64,000 nt of DNA from Halomonas urumqiensis (GCF_003028575.1 NZ_PYUD01000001.1:992001-1056000); one strand, 5' to 3'; shown: positions 1 through 13,129, numbered from the stretch's first letter. Numbers and translations are program-made. Notes: generated by a model from the letters alone, not told the origin.

Positions 1-489
1 TGCATCACCCCGCTCTCCGACGTGGTGAAGAACGGAAAGCTGGTGCTGCGGCCGTTGCCTGGCCTGCCGGTCATTCGTGACCTGGTGGTCGACATGGGGT
101 TGTTCTACAAGCAGTACGAGCGCATCCAGCCCTACCTGCAGAACGACACCCCGGCGCCCGCCATCGAGCGGCTGCAGTCACCGGAAGACCGCGACAAGCT
201 CGACGGCTTGTACGAGTGCATCCTGTGCGCCTGCTGCTCTACCTCCTGCCCATCGTTCTGGTGGAACCCGGAGAAGTTCGTTGGCCCCGCTGGCTTGCTG
301 CAGTCCTATCGCTTCCTGGCCGATTCCCGTGACACGGCGACCGACGAACGCCTCGCCGAGCTCGAGGATCCGTTCAGTGTGTTTCGCTGCCGCGGCATCA
401 TGAACTGTGTCGCGGTCTGTCCCAAGGGGCTCAACCCGACCCGTGCGATCGGCAAGATCCGAGAAATGCTGCTGGCCAACGCCACCTAA
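1..489 (+). CDS. sdhB: Succinate dehydrogenase iron-sulfur subunit, 3' part
   Basis: C-terminal part of SdhB; the 5' end lies outside the window, and the frame is open from base 1 to the TAA at 487-489. SdhB carries electrons from the FAD of SdhA through [2Fe-2S], [4Fe-4S] and [3Fe-4S] clusters to membrane ubiquinone. The visible half holds the ligands of the two C-terminal clusters: a CILCACC motif followed by STSCPSFWW, then CVAVCPKG with the conserved tail [16 protein letters not shown]. About 162 codons are visible against about 235 in the family, so roughly the first third is missing. It precedes sucA as in the E. coli sdh-suc cluster, with a 295-nt spacer. The identification is firm from cluster ligands and context. 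Confidence 0.97.
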   Translation, partial: CITPLSDVVKNGKLVLRPLPGLPVIRDLVVDMGLFYKQYERIQPYLQNDTPAPAIERLQSPEDRDKLDGLYECILCACCSTSCPSFWWNPEKFVGPAGLLQSYRFLADSRDTATDERLAELEDPFSVFRCRGIMNCVAVCPKGLNPTRAIGKIREMLLANAT

Positions 490-614
490 GGCGATGTCAG
501 TCAAAGCTATGCCAGTTAAGCTCATGCCACTTAAATCGTGGCCCCTGGCTTGTTATCATGAGCCATGGTCCTGGCTGCGACAGGGTGTCGCAGACCGATC
601 ACGGTAAATGTTCG

Positions 615-647
615 TCATGAGCCGGTGCCTTGGGTACCGGCTCATGA
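615..647. promoter_or_regulatory. Long hairpin in the sdhB-sucA spacer
   Basis: A 12-bp perfect inverted repeat (TCATGAGCCGGT at 615-626, ACCGGCTCATGA at 636-647) can extend inward by three pairs, one of them G-U, leaving a 3-nt loop. No T tract follows, so it does not look like an intrinsic terminator. It lies in the leader about 140 nt before the sucA start and could be an mRNA processing or stability element, or a partial attenuator between sdh and suc transcripts. A weak promoter-like pair, TTAAAT (531-536) and TATCAT (554-559) with 17-bp spacing, lies upstream. The function is inference; the structure is plain in the sequence. Confidence 0.5.
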
Positions 648-784
648 GCATGGATTTCAAGGCTTTCGGCCTTATGTCGGAAGTGCCGGAAGACAGACGC
701 CCCTCCGGCAGGGCTTCACCGATGTTACCGCGTAGGTTGCGTGGTGACGCCGATACCACCCCATCAGTGCAGGGTGACCGAGAG

Positions 785-3619
785 ATGCAACAAGGCATAA
801 TGGAGTTGATGTGGCGCTCCTCCCACGTCAGTGGCGCGAATGTTCACTACGTGGAAGCGCTCTATGAGCAGTACCTCGATAATCCCGATGCTGTCCCCGA
901 CGAATGGCGCAAGTATTTCGATCAGCTGCCACGTCCCGAAGGCAGCGCCTCTCATGATGTTCCGCTTAGCCCTATCCGCGATCAGTTCTACGAGTTGGGC
1001 CGTCAGCGCCGCACTACCCAGGTGGCATCGGCTACCGACAGTGACGAGAGCAAGAAGCAGGTCAAGGTCCTTCAGCTGATCAACGCCTATCGCTTCCGCG
1101 GGCATCAGAAGGCCAACATCGACCCTCTTGGACTGCGCAGTCCAACCCCCGTTCCAGATCTAGACCTCTCCTTCCATCAGCTTTCCAAGGCTGACCTGGA
1201 CACCGAATTTCAGACCGGTTCGTTCTTCCTGGGCCTGGACAAGGCTCCACTGAAGGATATTGTCGAGGCACTGGACCAGACCTATTGTCGCTCGGTCGGC
1301 TGCGAGATCATGCACATCGTCGATACCGAGGAGAAGCGCTGGCTGCAGCAGCGTTTCGAGTCGGTGCGCAGTGCGCCAACCTTCAGCCATGACGTACGCA
1401 AGCACGTGCTCGAGCGCCTTACGGCTGCCGAAGGCCTCGAGAACTACCTGGCTTCAAAATACCCGGGTACCAAGCGTTTCGGCCTTGAGGGCGGGGAAGC
1501 TTTCATCCCGATGATGGATGAGCTGATTCAGCGCGGGGGAGGCTATGGGGTCAAGGAAATGGTCATTGGCATGGCTCACCGCGGACGCCTCAACCTGCTG
1601 GTCAATATCCTTGGCAAGAACCCCTCTGAATTGATTGATGAATTCGATGGCAAAAAGGTCATCGAGCGCGGTTCCGGCGACGTCAAGTACCACCAAGGCT
1701 TCAGCTCCAACGTCATGACCCCGGGCGGCGAAGTCCACCTGGCGCTGGCCTTCAACCCCTCCCACCTGGAGATCGTTTCTCCAGTGGTGGAAGGTTCCGT
1801 GCGGGCTCGACAGGACCGTCGCGACGATCATGAAGGCATCAAGGTGTTGCCGATCAACATCCATGGTGATGCGGCCTTCGCCGGCCAGGGCGTGGTCATG
1901 GAAACCTTCCAGATGTCGCAAACCCGTGCCTACAAGACTGGCGGCACGGTCCATATCGTCATCAACAACCAGGTGGGCTTCACGACGTCACATCCTCTGG
2001 ACGCGCGTTCCACCGAGTACTGCACCGACATCGCCAAGATGGTTCAGGCACCGATTTTCCACGTCAATGGCGATGATGCAGATGCCGTATTGCATGTCAC
2101 CCAGGTGGCCCTGGACTATCGCCAGCAGTTCAAGCGTGACGTGGTGATCGATCTGGTCTGCTACCGCCGCCGTGGCCACAACGAGGCTGACGAGCCGTCC
2201 GGCACCCAGCCGATGATGTACAGCAAGATCAAGGAGCATCCGTCGGCGCGTACCCTGTACGCACAGCGCCTGGTCGAGCAGGGCGTGCTCTCGGAAGATG
2301 ACGTCAAGGCAATGGTCGAGACCTATCGCGACGACCTGATGGCCGGCAACCATGTTGCCAATGCCCTGGTGCAGCAACCCAACACCTCGTTGTTCGTCGA
2401 CTGGAGGCCGTACCTGGGGCACGAATGGACCGGTGCCGCCGACACTGGTGTGGCGATGAAGCGGCTGCAGCGCCTGGCCGCCAAGATGTGCGAGATCCCC
2501 GATCGAATCGAGGTGCAGCGCCAAGTCGTCAAGATTTACGAAGACCGGCGCAAGATGCAGGCCGGTGGGCTGGGCCTCAACTGGGGCTTTGCCGAAACCC
2601 TGGCCTACGCCACCTTGCTCGATGAAGGGCATCCGGTGCGCCTTACCGGGCAGGACGTGGGGCGCGGCACCTTCTCCCACCGTCACGCGGTGGTGCACAA
2701 CCAGAAGGACGGCAGCGCCTACGTACCACTTCAGCACATGGCCGACGGGCAGCCACGATTCACCATCCACGACTCCTTCCTCTCCGAGGAGGCGGTGCTG
2801 GCGTTCGAGTACGGCTACTCCACCACGGCGCCCAATGACCTGGTGATCTGGGAGGCGCAGTTCGGTGACTTTTTCAACGGCGCCCAGGTGGTTGTCGATC
2901 AGTTCATCTCCTCCGGCGAGACCAAGTGGGAGCGGCTGTGCGGTTTGACCATGCTGTTGCCCCATGGCTATGAAGGGCAGGGTCCCGAGCACTCCTCGGC
3001 CCGCCTCGAGCGTTTCCTGCAGATGTGTGCCGAGCACAACATGCAGGTCTGTGTCCCGACCACTCCGGCGCAGATCTTCCACCTGCTGCGTCGCCAGGTG
3101 ATCCGCAAGCTGAGAAAGCCGTTGGTGGTGATGTCGCCGAAGAGCCTGCTTCGCCACAAGGATGCGACGTCGACTCTCGACGACCTTTCCGAGGGTTCGT
3201 TCGAGATGGTGCTCGCCGACAAGGGTAACCTCGAGGCCACGAAGGTCGAGCGCGTCGTGTTGTGCGCCGGCAAGGTCTACTACGACCTGGCCAACTGGCG
3301 TGCCGAGAACGGGCGCGATGACGTGGCGATCCTGCGCATCGAGCAGCTCTATCCCTTCCCCAAGGAAGAGCTGCTTGAGGCGATCAAGGACTACACCAAT
3401 GTCACTGACATCGTGTGGTGTCAGGAAGAGCCGCTCAATCAGGGCGCATGGTACTCGAGCCAGCATCACATGAGGGCCGTGGCCGACATGCTCAAGGATG
3501 GCCTGGGTGGCAAGCTCAAGTTTGCCGGCCGCCCGGCATCGGCAGCACCCGCGGCGGGCTACATGTCCGTGCATACCGAACAGCAGCGCCAGTTGGTGGA
3601 AGACGCCTTCAATCTTTGA
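785..3619 (+). CDS. sucA: 2-oxoglutarate dehydrogenase E1 component
   Basis: Thiamine-diphosphate-dependent E1 of the 2-oxoglutarate dehydrogenase complex. It decarboxylates 2-oxoglutarate and transfers the succinyl group to the lipoyl arms of SucB. The 944-residue product matches the family length. It begins [10 protein letters not shown] and continues [17 protein letters not shown], the N-terminal segment typical of bacterial SucA. The core has GMAHRGRLN, a GDAAFAGQG stretch, a central GHNEADEP and the C-terminal transketolase-like half ([20 protein letters not shown]). The frame is open upstream to 608, but ATG 785 is chosen because it aligns with the start of Pseudomonas SucA; ATG 800, with AAGG four bases before it, is an alternative. 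It is followed after 40 nt by sucB. Confidence 0.97.
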   Translation: MQQGIMELMWRSSHVSGANVHYVEALYEQYLDNPDAVPDEWRKYFDQLPRPEGSASHDVPLSPIRDQFYELGRQRRTTQVASATDSDESKKQVKVLQLINAYRFRGHQKANIDPLGLRSPTPVPDLDLSFHQLSKADLDTEFQTGSFFLGLDKAPLKDIVEALDQTYCRSVGCEIMHIVDTEEKRWLQQRFESVRSAPTFSHDVRKHVLERLTAAEGLENYLASKYPGTKRFGLEGGEAFIPMMDELIQRGGGYGVKEMVIGMAHRGRLNLLVNILGKNPSELIDEFDGKKVIERGSGDVKYHQGFSSNVMTPGGEVHLALAFNPSHLEIVSPVVEGSVRARQDRRDDHEGIKVLPINIHGDAAFAGQGVVMETFQMSQTRAYKTGGTVHIVINNQVGFTTSHPLDARSTEYCTDIAKMVQAPIFHVNGDDADAVLHVTQVALDYRQQFKRDVVIDLVCYRRRGHNEADEPSGTQPMMYSKIKEHPSARTLYAQRLVEQGVLSEDDVKAMVETYRDDLMAGNHVANALVQQPNTSLFVDWRPYLGHEWTGAADTGVAMKRLQRLAAKMCEIPDRIEVQRQVVKIYEDRRKMQAGGLGLNWGFAETLAYATLLDEGHPVRLTGQDVGRGTFSHRHAVVHNQKDGSAYVPLQHMADGQPRFTIHDSFLSEEAVLAFEYGYSTTAPNDLVIWEAQFGDFFNGAQVVVDQFISSGETKWERLCGLTMLLPHGYEGQGPEHSSARLERFLQMCAEHNMQVCVPTTPAQIFHLLRRQVIRKLRKPLVVMSPKSLLRHKDATSTLDDLSEGSFEMVLADKGNLEATKVERVVLCAGKVYYDLANWRAENGRDDVAILRIEQLYPFPKEELLEAIKDYTNVTDIVWCQEEPLNQGAWYSSQHHMRAVADMLKDGLGGKLKFAGRPASAAPAAGYMSVHTEQQRQLVEDAFNL

Positions 3620-3659
3620 GGCGGCCCACCGGGACGAGAGAACACACAAGGGAAACGAC

Positions 3660-6711
<3,052 letters not shown>

Positions 6712-6719
6712 GACAACTA

Positions 6720-6739
6720 GCGCCGCCCGCGGGCGGCGC
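6720..6739. promoter_or_regulatory. GC-rich perfect palindrome between lpd and sucC
   Basis: A 20-nt perfect palindrome (GCGCCGCCCG and its complement) starts 9 nt after the lpd stop. It can form a GC-only hairpin, but it is followed by ATCCCTTCC rather than a T run, so full termination is unlikely. Partial termination or mRNA-end protection between sucAB-lpd and sucCD is the most reasonable guess. Confidence 0.35.
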
Positions 6740-6848
6740 ATCCCTTCCGACCAAGTATCGGAAGAGGTCGGTGGCAGCTTCAATGCCGCACCCTAATGGT
6801 GTTGGCCCGGCTGCCGTTCGAGTCACATGCAACCAATGGCATGAATCG

Positions 6849-8015
6849 ATGAACCTTCACGAATATCAGGGCAAGCAACTGTTTGCCGACTATGGTCTGC
6901 CTGTTTCCAAGGGCTTTGCCGTCGACACTCCCGAGGACGCGGCCGAAGCCTGCAAGAAAATCGGTGGCGACATGTGGGTCGTCAAGGCCCAGGTTCACGC
7001 TGGTGGCCGCGGCAAGGCCGGCGGTGTCAAGCTGATCAAGAGCCCGGAGGAGGCGCATGCCTTCTCCGAGCAGTGGCTTGGCAAGAACCTGGTGACCTAC
7101 CAGACGGATGAAAACGGCCAGCCGGTTGCCAAGATCCTGGTCGAGAACTGCACCGACATCGCCTCCGAGCTGTATCTGGGCGCCGTGGTGGACCGCACCA
7201 CGCGTCGCGTGGTGTTCATGGCCTCCACCGAAGGCGGTGTCGAGATCGAGAAGGTCGCCGAGGAAACGCCCGAGAAGATCCTCAAGGCTGAAATCGACCC
7301 ACTGGTGGGCGCTCAGCCTTACCAGGCCCGTGAACTGGCCTTCGCTCTGGGGCTGTCCGGGGATCAGGTGAAGCAGTTCACCAAGATCTTCCTGGGTCTT
7401 TCCAAGTTGTTCCACGACAAGGACCTGGCGCTGCTCGAGATCAACCCGCTGGTGATCACCGACGAAGGTAACCTGCACTGCCTCGACGCCAAGATCAACC
7501 TGGACAGCAACGCACTCTACCGTCATCCAGACCTGCAGGCGATGCGCGACCCGTCCCAGGAAGACGAGCGCGAGGCGGAAGCCGCTGCCTGGGAACTCAA
7601 CTACGTGGCACTTGACGGTAACATCGGCTGCATGGTCAACGGCGCTGGCCTGGCCATGGGCACCATGGACATCGTCAACCTCAACGGCGGCAGCCCAGCC
7701 AACTTCCTCGATGTGGGCGGTGGTGCCACCAAGGAGCGTGTCGCCGAGGCGTTCAAGCTCATCCTCTCCGACGACAACGTCAAGGCCGTGCTGGTCAACA
7801 TCTTCGGCGGGATCGTGCGCTGCGACATGATCGCCGAGGGCATCATCGGTGCCGTCGAGCAGGTCGGGGTCAATGTCCCGGTCGTCGTGCGTCTGGAAGG
7901 TAACAACGCCGAGCTGGGTGCCGAGAAACTGGCCTCCAGCGGTCTGAACATCATCGCTGCTACCAGCCTGACCGATGCGGCTCAGCAGGTCGTCAAGGCA
8001 GCGGAGGGCAAGTAA
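6849..8015 (+). CDS. sucC: Succinyl-CoA synthetase (ADP-forming) beta subunit
   Basis: Beta subunit of succinyl-CoA synthetase, which makes ATP or GTP from succinyl-CoA. It has 388 residues, the same as E. coli SucC. It starts [12 protein letters not shown] and carries an ATP-grasp N-terminal region ([19 protein letters not shown]) and the C-terminal CoA-ligase domain with GGGATKERV and [10 protein letters not shown]. The frame is open upstream to 6771, but ATG 6849 matches the invariant family N-terminus. The Shine-Dalgarno before it is weak, which may mean translation depends partly on other leader features. The TAA stop overlaps the sucD start by one base (TAATG), implying translational coupling for equal alpha and beta subunits. 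Confidence 0.97.
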   Translation: MNLHEYQGKQLFADYGLPVSKGFAVDTPEDAAEACKKIGGDMWVVKAQVHAGGRGKAGGVKLIKSPEEAHAFSEQWLGKNLVTYQTDENGQPVAKILVENCTDIASELYLGAVVDRTTRRVVFMASTEGGVEIEKVAEETPEKILKAEIDPLVGAQPYQARELAFALGLSGDQVKQFTKIFLGLSKLFHDKDLALLEINPLVITDEGNLHCLDAKINLDSNALYRHPDLQAMRDPSQEDEREAEAAAWELNYVALDGNIGCMVNGAGLAMGTMDIVNLNGGSPANFLDVGGGATKERVAEAFKLILSDDNVKAVLVNIFGGIVRCDMIAEGIIGAVEQVGVNVPVVVRLEGNNAELGAEKLASSGLNIIAATSLTDAAQQVVKAAEGK

Positions 8016-8887
8016 TGAGTATCCTGATCGACAAGAACACCAAGGTCATCTGCCAGGGTTTCACGGGTGGCCAGGGGACCTTCCACTCCGAGCAGGCGAT
8101 TGCCTACGGAACCCAGATGGTGGGCGGCGTGACCCCGGGCAAGGGCGGACAGGAGCATCTGGGCCTGCCGGTGTTCAACACCGTCAAGGAGGCGGTAGCC
8201 CAGACCGGTGCCGAGGCCAGCGTGATCTACGTGCCAGCGCCGTTCTGCAAGGATTCGATCCTCGAGGCCGCCAATGCCGGCATCAAGCTGATCGTGTGCA
8301 TCACCGAAGGCATCCCGACGCTCGATATGCTCGATGCCAAGGTCAAGTGCGACGAACTGGGCGTGCGCCTGATCGGCCCGAACTGCCCGGGTGTCATCAC
8401 GCCGGGCGAGTGCAAGATCGGCATCATGCCGGGCCATATCCACAAGCCGGGCAAGGTCGGTATCGTGTCGCGCTCCGGCACCCTGACCTATGAAGCCGTC
8501 AAGCAGACCACCGACCATGGCTTTGGCCAGTCCACCTGTGTCGGCATCGGTGGCGACCCGATTCCGGGCTCCAACTTCATCGACATCCTGGCGATGTTCG
8601 AGAAGGATCCGCAGACCGAGGCGATCGTGATGATTGGCGAGATCGGCGGCACCGCCGAGGAAGAGGCCGCTGCCTTCATCAAGGCCAACGTCTCCAAGCC
8701 GGTGGTATCCTACATCGCGGGTGTAACAGCACCTCCCGGCAAGCGCATGGGCCACGCCGGGGCGATCATTTCCGGTGGCAAGGGCACGGCGGACGAGAAG
8801 TTCGCCGCCCTGGAAGATGCTGGCGTCAAGACAGTGCGTTCGCTGGCCGAAATCGGTGATGCGCTCAAGGAAGTGACTGGCTGGTAA
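8015..8887 (+). CDS. sucD: Succinyl-CoA synthetase alpha subunit
   Basis: Alpha subunit carrying the CoA site and the transiently phosphorylated histidine. The 290-residue product has an N-terminal CoA-binding Rossmann fold ([12 protein letters not shown], then GGVTPGKGG), the [13 protein letters not shown] motif and the active-site motif [17 protein letters not shown] with H247. Start ATG 8015 is fused to the sucC stop. It is the last gene of the TCA operon; a strong hairpin follows 34 nt downstream. Confidence 0.97.
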   Translation: MSILIDKNTKVICQGFTGGQGTFHSEQAIAYGTQMVGGVTPGKGGQEHLGLPVFNTVKEAVAQTGAEASVIYVPAPFCKDSILEAANAGIKLIVCITEGIPTLDMLDAKVKCDELGVRLIGPNCPGVITPGECKIGIMPGHIHKPGKVGIVSRSGTLTYEAVKQTTDHGFGQSTCVGIGGDPIPGSNFIDILAMFEKDPQTEAIVMIGEIGGTAEEEAAAFIKANVSKPVVSYIAGVTAPPGKRMGHAGAIISGGKGTADEKFAALEDAGVKTVRSLAEIGDALKEVTGW

Positions 8888-8921
8888 GCCAACGACTGAT
8901 CCAAGGCAGCAACTGAGCCAA

Positions 8922-8971
8922 GGCATCAACGCAAAAAGGGCACCTTCGGGTGCCCTTTTTGCGTTGATGCC
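8922..8971. terminator. Bidirectional terminator with 23-bp perfect stem
   Basis: Left arm 8922-8944 and right arm 8949-8971 are perfect complements around a TTCG loop, with an A5/T5 pair inside the stem so that a T run ends the inner GC-rich hairpin on either strand. It lies between convergent sucD and siaD and can end both transcripts. The stem is much longer than a minimal terminator. Confidence 0.93.
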
Positions 8972-9035
8972 CTTTTGCATTGATGCCTGTTTCGCGTGAG
9001 GGAGGTTGTTTGCGTTGAAGGTCGGTTGCCGTGCC

Positions 9036-9830
9036 TCAGCTAGCTGCCAACCAGCGATCCCGGCCCTCGCGTTTGGCTTGCAGCAGCGCCTTGTCGGCAC
9101 GTTGGAGGGTCTGCTCGATGCTTTCCCGGGTGCGGTGTTCGGCCACCCCCATGCTGGCAGTCAGGTTCAGATGGATGCCCTGGTAGTGAATATCGAGTTG
9201 GCGCATGCATTGGCATAGCCGGGACATCAGCGGCTCTGCCTGCTCGAGTGTGGTTTCCGGCAGAATGACGAGGAACTCTTCACCCCCCCAACGTCCGCAG
9301 AGGTCGTTGGTGCGTAGTGCATCCTGCAGTGCTTCGGTCAGCAGGACCAGGGCCTGATCGCCGACAGCGTGGCCATGTTGATCATTGATGCGCTTGAAGT
9401 GATCGATATCGATCATCGCCACGGTGAAGGGGCGATGGTGGCGTTGCTTGGCGGCCAGGAGCTGCTCCAGGTACTCGTGCATCAGGCGGCGGTTGGCAAG
9501 CCCGGTTAGGGCATCATGGTGGGATTCCCCGAGCAGTGCCTCGTTGCGTTCGCCAAGCAAGGCCTGGTAGCGGTCGGCGATGTGCGTGATCTTGCGCTGG
9601 CGCCTTAGCTGGCGTTGAAGCTCGTGGCGCGTGGCGTGGAGATCTTCCTGGGCCGTACGCTGGAAACCATCGGCGATGGCCACCAGTCGCTCGACCCGCA
9701 TCTCCTGCTCGAGATGGCGCCGGTAGAGCTCCGCGAGCGCCGCGTGCAGCGGGTGATCCTGATAGTCCGGATGCTCGAGCAGCTCGGCAATATCCGCGAG
9801 CAGGGGGGCGTCGCCGCCTGATCCAGTCAT
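9036..9830 (-). CDS. siaD: SiaD-like diguanylate cyclase (GGDEF)
   Basis: Predicted c-di-GMP synthase, 264 residues. The N-terminal ~95 residues are helical and Glu/Arg/Gln-rich (likely coiled coil), with no membrane segment. The GGDEF domain follows, with signature GGEEF (about 182-186) and the metal-binding DIDHFKRIND. An RTND tetrapeptide five residues before GGEEF fits the RxxD inhibitory site, so feedback inhibition by product is expected. Last gene of the siaABCD operon; its ATG overlaps the siaC stop (TGATG). A GTG one codon earlier is an alternative start. In Pseudomonas aeruginosa SiaD is activated by binding unphosphorylated SiaC; the same wiring is inferred here from gene order and families. 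Confidence 0.9.
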   Translation of the reverse strand: MTGSGGDAPLLADIAELLEHPDYQDHPLHAALAELYRRHLEQEMRVERLVAIADGFQRTAQEDLHATRHELQRQLRRQRKITHIADRYQALLGERNEALLGESHHDALTGLANRRLMHEYLEQLLAAKQRHHRPFTVAMIDIDHFKRINDQHGHAVGDQALVLLTEALQDALRTNDLCGRWGGEEFLVILPETTLEQAEPLMSRLCQCMRQLDIHYQGIHLNLTASMGVAEHRTRESIEQTLQRADKALLQAKREGRDRWLAAS

Positions 9831-10225
9831 CACACTGATACCCGCATGGGAGTGATGGCGAAGTCGAAGGTACAGTCTTCGCGGAACTCCTCGGCCAGTT
9901 CTCCGATACGCTCGTTGCGATCATCGAAGCGCCAGATTACCCGCACTTCACGGCCATCCAGATGCGCCTCCTCGAGCAGGTCGAAGATGTCCATCATCGC
10001 CTTCACCGAACTGGTATTGAGATAGACGAGTTCGAGTTGCAGCGTCAGCGGGTGCGTCGCGTCGGCCAGGAAGCGTTCCGTCCAACCGATCACCTGATTG
10101 AAGAGTTCATAGGAGTTCTCCGGGTAGGAGTCTCCCTGCATGCATAGACTGCCGGCTTGCCAGTCGGCCTGAATGGCCGGCGTTGACTGGCTGCCCGGGA
10201 TATTGAGGTCGTGGGTCATGGGCAT
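9830..10225 (-). CDS. siaC: SiaC-type regulatory phosphoprotein (DUF1987)
   Basis: A 131-residue protein of the DUF1987/SiaC family, with the family-typical segments IPGSQSTPAIQ, GDSYPENSYELF and LVYLNTSSVKAMMDIFD. The family is a phospho-switch analogous to an anti-sigma-factor antagonist. In P. aeruginosa SiaC is phosphorylated on a threonine by SiaB, dephosphorylated by SiaA, and in the unphosphorylated form activates SiaD. The candidate phosphothreonine is T71 in LNTSS, in the place corresponding to the published Thr68 if the N-terminus here is three residues longer. ATG 10225 and ATG 10219 are both possible starts; neither has a strong Shine-Dalgarno. Ten nt separate it from siaB. Confidence 0.9.
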   Translation of the reverse strand: MPMTHDLNIPGSQSTPAIQADWQAGSLCMQGDSYPENSYELFNQVIGWTERFLADATHPLTLQLELVYLNTSSVKAMMDIFDLLEEAHLDGREVRVIWRFDDRNERIGELAEEFREDCTFDFAITPMRVSV

Positions 10226-10235
10226 CGAAGTTGAT

Positions 10236-10769
10236 TTAGATAGTGGCTGTCAGGCTAAAGAAGCCTTGCCCGGAAGGCAATGGCTGCAGCGCCGGCACGA
10301 GAGGGCGGCTCGACTTGCGAGCCATGTCGAGCAGCCCCAGTCCAGCACCACTGGTGGCTGCCTCGTCACGGGGACGGCGCAGCTGTTGTTTATAGGCCTT
10401 CTTTAGCTCAGAGGCGTCGAGCACGGCTAGCGAGTTGACCACCTCGACGAGTCGTTGACCATCCTCGATCTCGACGAGATTACCCGCCGAGATCAGGTAG
10501 TGGTCCGCGTCGTCACGTGCCACGGCAATGGTGGCCGTGGCCTGTTCCTCGCTGTACTGCCTGGTGCGTGCGTAATGGCGGATGTTCTGCGTCATCTCGA
10601 TGTACACGGCGAATACGTCCATGGCGGAGGAAGGCGGCGTGGGCTGGCCGTTCAGATAGTTGCGCAAGGCATTGCCGATCTCTTCGATCAGGCTACGCGA
10701 GATAGGGCCGTTGAAGCAGAGCATGATGCGCTGTCGCTGGTAGCTCTCACGCAGGGTCAACAGGTCCAT
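10236..10769 (-). CDS. siaB: SiaB-type kinase (GHKL-like ATPase fold)
   Basis: A 177-residue protein placed between the phosphatase and SiaC genes. It shows traces of a GHKL ATP-binding fold: an N-box-like IEMTQNIRHYA and a glycine-rich SGAGLGLLDMARK. It has no receiver or dimerisation histidine motif, so it resembles anti-sigma-factor serine kinases rather than classical sensor kinases. By analogy with P. aeruginosa it should phosphorylate SiaC. ATG 10769 is preferred because CAGGAG lies six bases before it; an upstream GTG at 10790 keeps the frame open but lacks a ribosome site. Confidence 0.86.
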   Translation of the reverse strand: MDLLTLRESYQRQRIMLCFNGPISRSLIEEIGNALRNYLNGQPTPPSSAMDVFAVYIEMTQNIRHYARTRQYSEEQATATIAVARDDADHYLISAGNLVEIEDGQRLVEVVNSLAVLDASELKKAYKQQLRRPRDEAATSGAGLGLLDMARKSSRPLVPALQPLPSGQGFFSLTATI

Positions 10770-10786
10770 GGTGTCTCCTGTGCTGT

Positions 10787-12856
10787 TCACGACGCGGACG
10801 AACGGGGATCGCCTTGCGCGTCGAATGGCCGCTCGGCGGCTCGGTGTGGTTCGTGGTCTTGGGGTTCATCAAGGCGAAAACATAGCAAGGTGACATCGTC
10901 ACGCTGGCCGTGTTCAGCGCGGTAGTGATCGAGTTCTTCCTCAAACGCTGCTACCTGGTCGGCAAGGGGTTTACGTGCATGGCGAACCAGCATGTCCTCG
11001 AAGCGTCGGTTGCCAAACCCGAAGCCAAGCTCGCCACCGGCCTGATCGAGGAAACCGTCCGTGCACAGTGTGTAGGTCCAGCCACGGTTGAGCGCGAAAC
11101 GGCGGTTGGTATAGCGAATGGGACGCTTGTGGCCAAGGGCGCGTTTATCTCCAGGATGGATGTCGATCTGGTTGCCGTCACTTGCATACAACGACATCTT
11201 GGCCCCCGCGAAGGTCAACTGCTCGTACTCGGGTTCTATCCACACAAGGCCGACATCCATATTGGTGGCGATGGAGCGGGGCAGGGTGTCCTTGTGCAGG
11301 GTAGCGCGATTTTGCCGGTCCATCTCGTCGAGTATAGCGGCCGGGTCGTCGGGGCCGACCTGAAGGATGGCATGGTCGACGATGGCGCGGGCCAGCATGG
11401 TCATCAGCGAGCCGGGTACGCCGTGGCCGGCGCAATCGATCACGCCCAGCAGGTAGCCATGCTCGTTGGCCCTGAACAGGTAGAAATCGCCACCGACCAT
11501 GTCCCGGGGCCGCCACAGCACCGCATGGTGGCCGGGCAGGTGTTGGTGAAGCTGGCGAGAGGGCAGGATGGCGCGCTGGATGATGCTGGCGTATTCAAGG
11601 GACGCATCGATCTGGCGTCGCGCCTGGGTCATCTCGTGATTGGCTTCTTCCAGATCCCGGGTGCGCGTGGCGACCTGGCTCTCGAGCTGCTGGGTGTGCT
11701 GCTCGACCTGATGCGCCATGTGGGAGAAGGCCTGGGAGAGTTCGCCTATCTCGTCCTGCCGCTCAGTGGGCAGTCGCGTGGTGTAGTGGCCGTCGGCAAT
11801 CGCCTGGGCGGAAAGCCTGAGGCGGTGAAGCGGCGCCAGGATCAGGCGATGTGTGGCGAACGCGAACCCCGCCATCAGCAAGGCAAGTATCAGCCCCAGG
11901 GCAACGATCAAGGGCCAGAACCAGCGGCTGTCGATGATCGGAGCGGCCTGCATGTCCAGCGCCGTGACCAGTAGCCACTGCAGCTCAGGAATGAAGCCCA
12001 CTGTCATCAGCCGAGGTTCGCCTTCCAGGGTCACATCGAATGCCACGGTAGCCCCTGGGCGGCGCATGGCATCCTGTAACGCCTGACGCACCATAGGGCG
12101 GTCGGCTTCGGCTACCAGCGATTGAATGCGCCGATCACTATCGGTATCGAATGGACTACTGCCCGAGCCCAGCGCGATGCGTGTCTGATCCGGATGGGCC
12201 TGGAGCGCGCCGCGCGAGTCGACGATCATTGGCGTCATCCCCGGGGCACTGGCACGAATGAAGCGATCGAGAAACTGGCCAAGGTCGATGCCGCCACCCG
12301 CCAGTCCCAATACCTCGCCGCCCTCACGGATCTTGACGTTGACCCAGATCATCGCCCGTTCAAGGGTCTGATCGAGATTGACGTTGATATTGTAGGTCGA
12401 GGTACTTGCAAGGGTGTCGAAGTACCAGGCATCGTCCGGCTCGTCATCAGCGAGTCGGTAGCGGGGCGTGAGGTCGTTCAGCGGGGCATCGCTGAAGTAG
12501 TAATCGTGAGTGGCGGCATCGATCAGGAAGAACGCATTGCTGCCGAACTGCTGGCGAAAGCCCTCGGCCTCCTCGACGAAGCGCCGTTGCCGTTGCGGGT
12601 CATCGGGCTCCCGCAGCCACTCACGCGTGACCACCGAGTTGGAAAAACGCCGCGACAAGGCGAGCTCCCTGGAAACCGGGGCGACGATGCGCTGCATCTG
12701 CAGCAAGGTGTATTGCTCGGCATAGGCGCTGGCAAAGTGACGCCGCACCTCGTCGATGGCAAGCCAACCGATGATCAGCGCCGGGACCAGGGCGAGCAGG
12801 CAAGCCAGCAATAGCGAAAGGGTGGACTTGCCGCGAAGTCCCAGGCGTTCGGCCAT
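10787..12856 (-). CDS. siaA: SiaA-type membrane PP2C/SpoIIE phosphatase
   Basis: First gene of the siaABCD operon, 689 residues. A transmembrane helix near residues 11-31 (LSLLLACLLALVPALIIGWL) is followed by a ~280-residue extracytoplasmic sensor region, probably a double Cache domain. A second helix (about 315-340, WPLIVALGLILALLMAGFAF), a HAMP linker and a short coiled coil follow. The C-terminal PP2C/SpoIIE domain has GGDFYLF, VIDCAGHGVPG, CTDGFLDQ and RDDVTLLCF metal-site motifs. The predicted role is to dephosphorylate SiaC on sensing an external signal and so raise c-di-GMP. ATG 12856 is preferred, with AGGGGA upstream; a GTG at 12898 is also in frame. The sensed ligand cannot be deduced. 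Confidence 0.9.
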   Translation of the reverse strand: MAERLGLRGKSTLSLLLACLLALVPALIIGWLAIDEVRRHFASAYAEQYTLLQMQRIVAPVSRELALSRRFSNSVVTREWLREPDDPQRQRRFVEEAEGFRQQFGSNAFFLIDAATHDYYFSDAPLNDLTPRYRLADDEPDDAWYFDTLASTSTYNINVNLDQTLERAMIWVNVKIREGGEVLGLAGGGIDLGQFLDRFIRASAPGMTPMIVDSRGALQAHPDQTRIALGSGSSPFDTDSDRRIQSLVAEADRPMVRQALQDAMRRPGATVAFDVTLEGEPRLMTVGFIPELQWLLVTALDMQAAPIIDSRWFWPLIVALGLILALLMAGFAFATHRLILAPLHRLRLSAQAIADGHYTTRLPTERQDEIGELSQAFSHMAHQVEQHTQQLESQVATRTRDLEEANHEMTQARRQIDASLEYASIIQRAILPSRQLHQHLPGHHAVLWRPRDMVGGDFYLFRANEHGYLLGVIDCAGHGVPGSLMTMLARAIVDHAILQVGPDDPAAILDEMDRQNRATLHKDTLPRSIATNMDVGLVWIEPEYEQLTFAGAKMSLYASDGNQIDIHPGDKRALGHKRPIRYTNRRFALNRGWTYTLCTDGFLDQAGGELGFGFGNRRFEDMLVRHARKPLADQVAAFEEELDHYRAEHGQRDDVTLLCFRLDEPQDHEPHRAAERPFDAQGDPRSSAS

Positions 12857-13018
12857 ACGCTTGCATCCCCTGCGGTTACTCAGATGGCGTCCAATCACCC
12901 AGCCGGTTAATCCGGTCTTATGTTGTGGCGTTTTTTAACAATGCCACAGGGCGAAGCGCACTGCGAGGTCGCCTGCCAACGCGCTGTAGGCGCTTTGTGT
13001 TTCACCAGCCACCAACGA

Positions 13019-13044
13019 CAACGGCGGCCCGAGGGCCGCCGTTG
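13019..13044 (-). terminator. Likely terminator after rnb
   Basis: A 12-bp perfect GC-rich inverted repeat (CAACGGCGGCCC and its complement) with a 2-nt gap lies about 85 nt downstream of the rnb stop. On the minus strand it is followed by TCGTTGGTGG, moderately T-rich. The rest of the 12857-13129 spacer shows no gene; it holds the unrecognised promoter region of siaA. Confidence 0.55.
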
Positions 13045-13129
13045 CGTCATTCTGGTAAGCCGTTACCTGGCTTGGCGTTTCTTGGTCCAGCGGGTCTGTC
13101 GATCAACGGCAGTTCAAGAAGGGCCGGCC

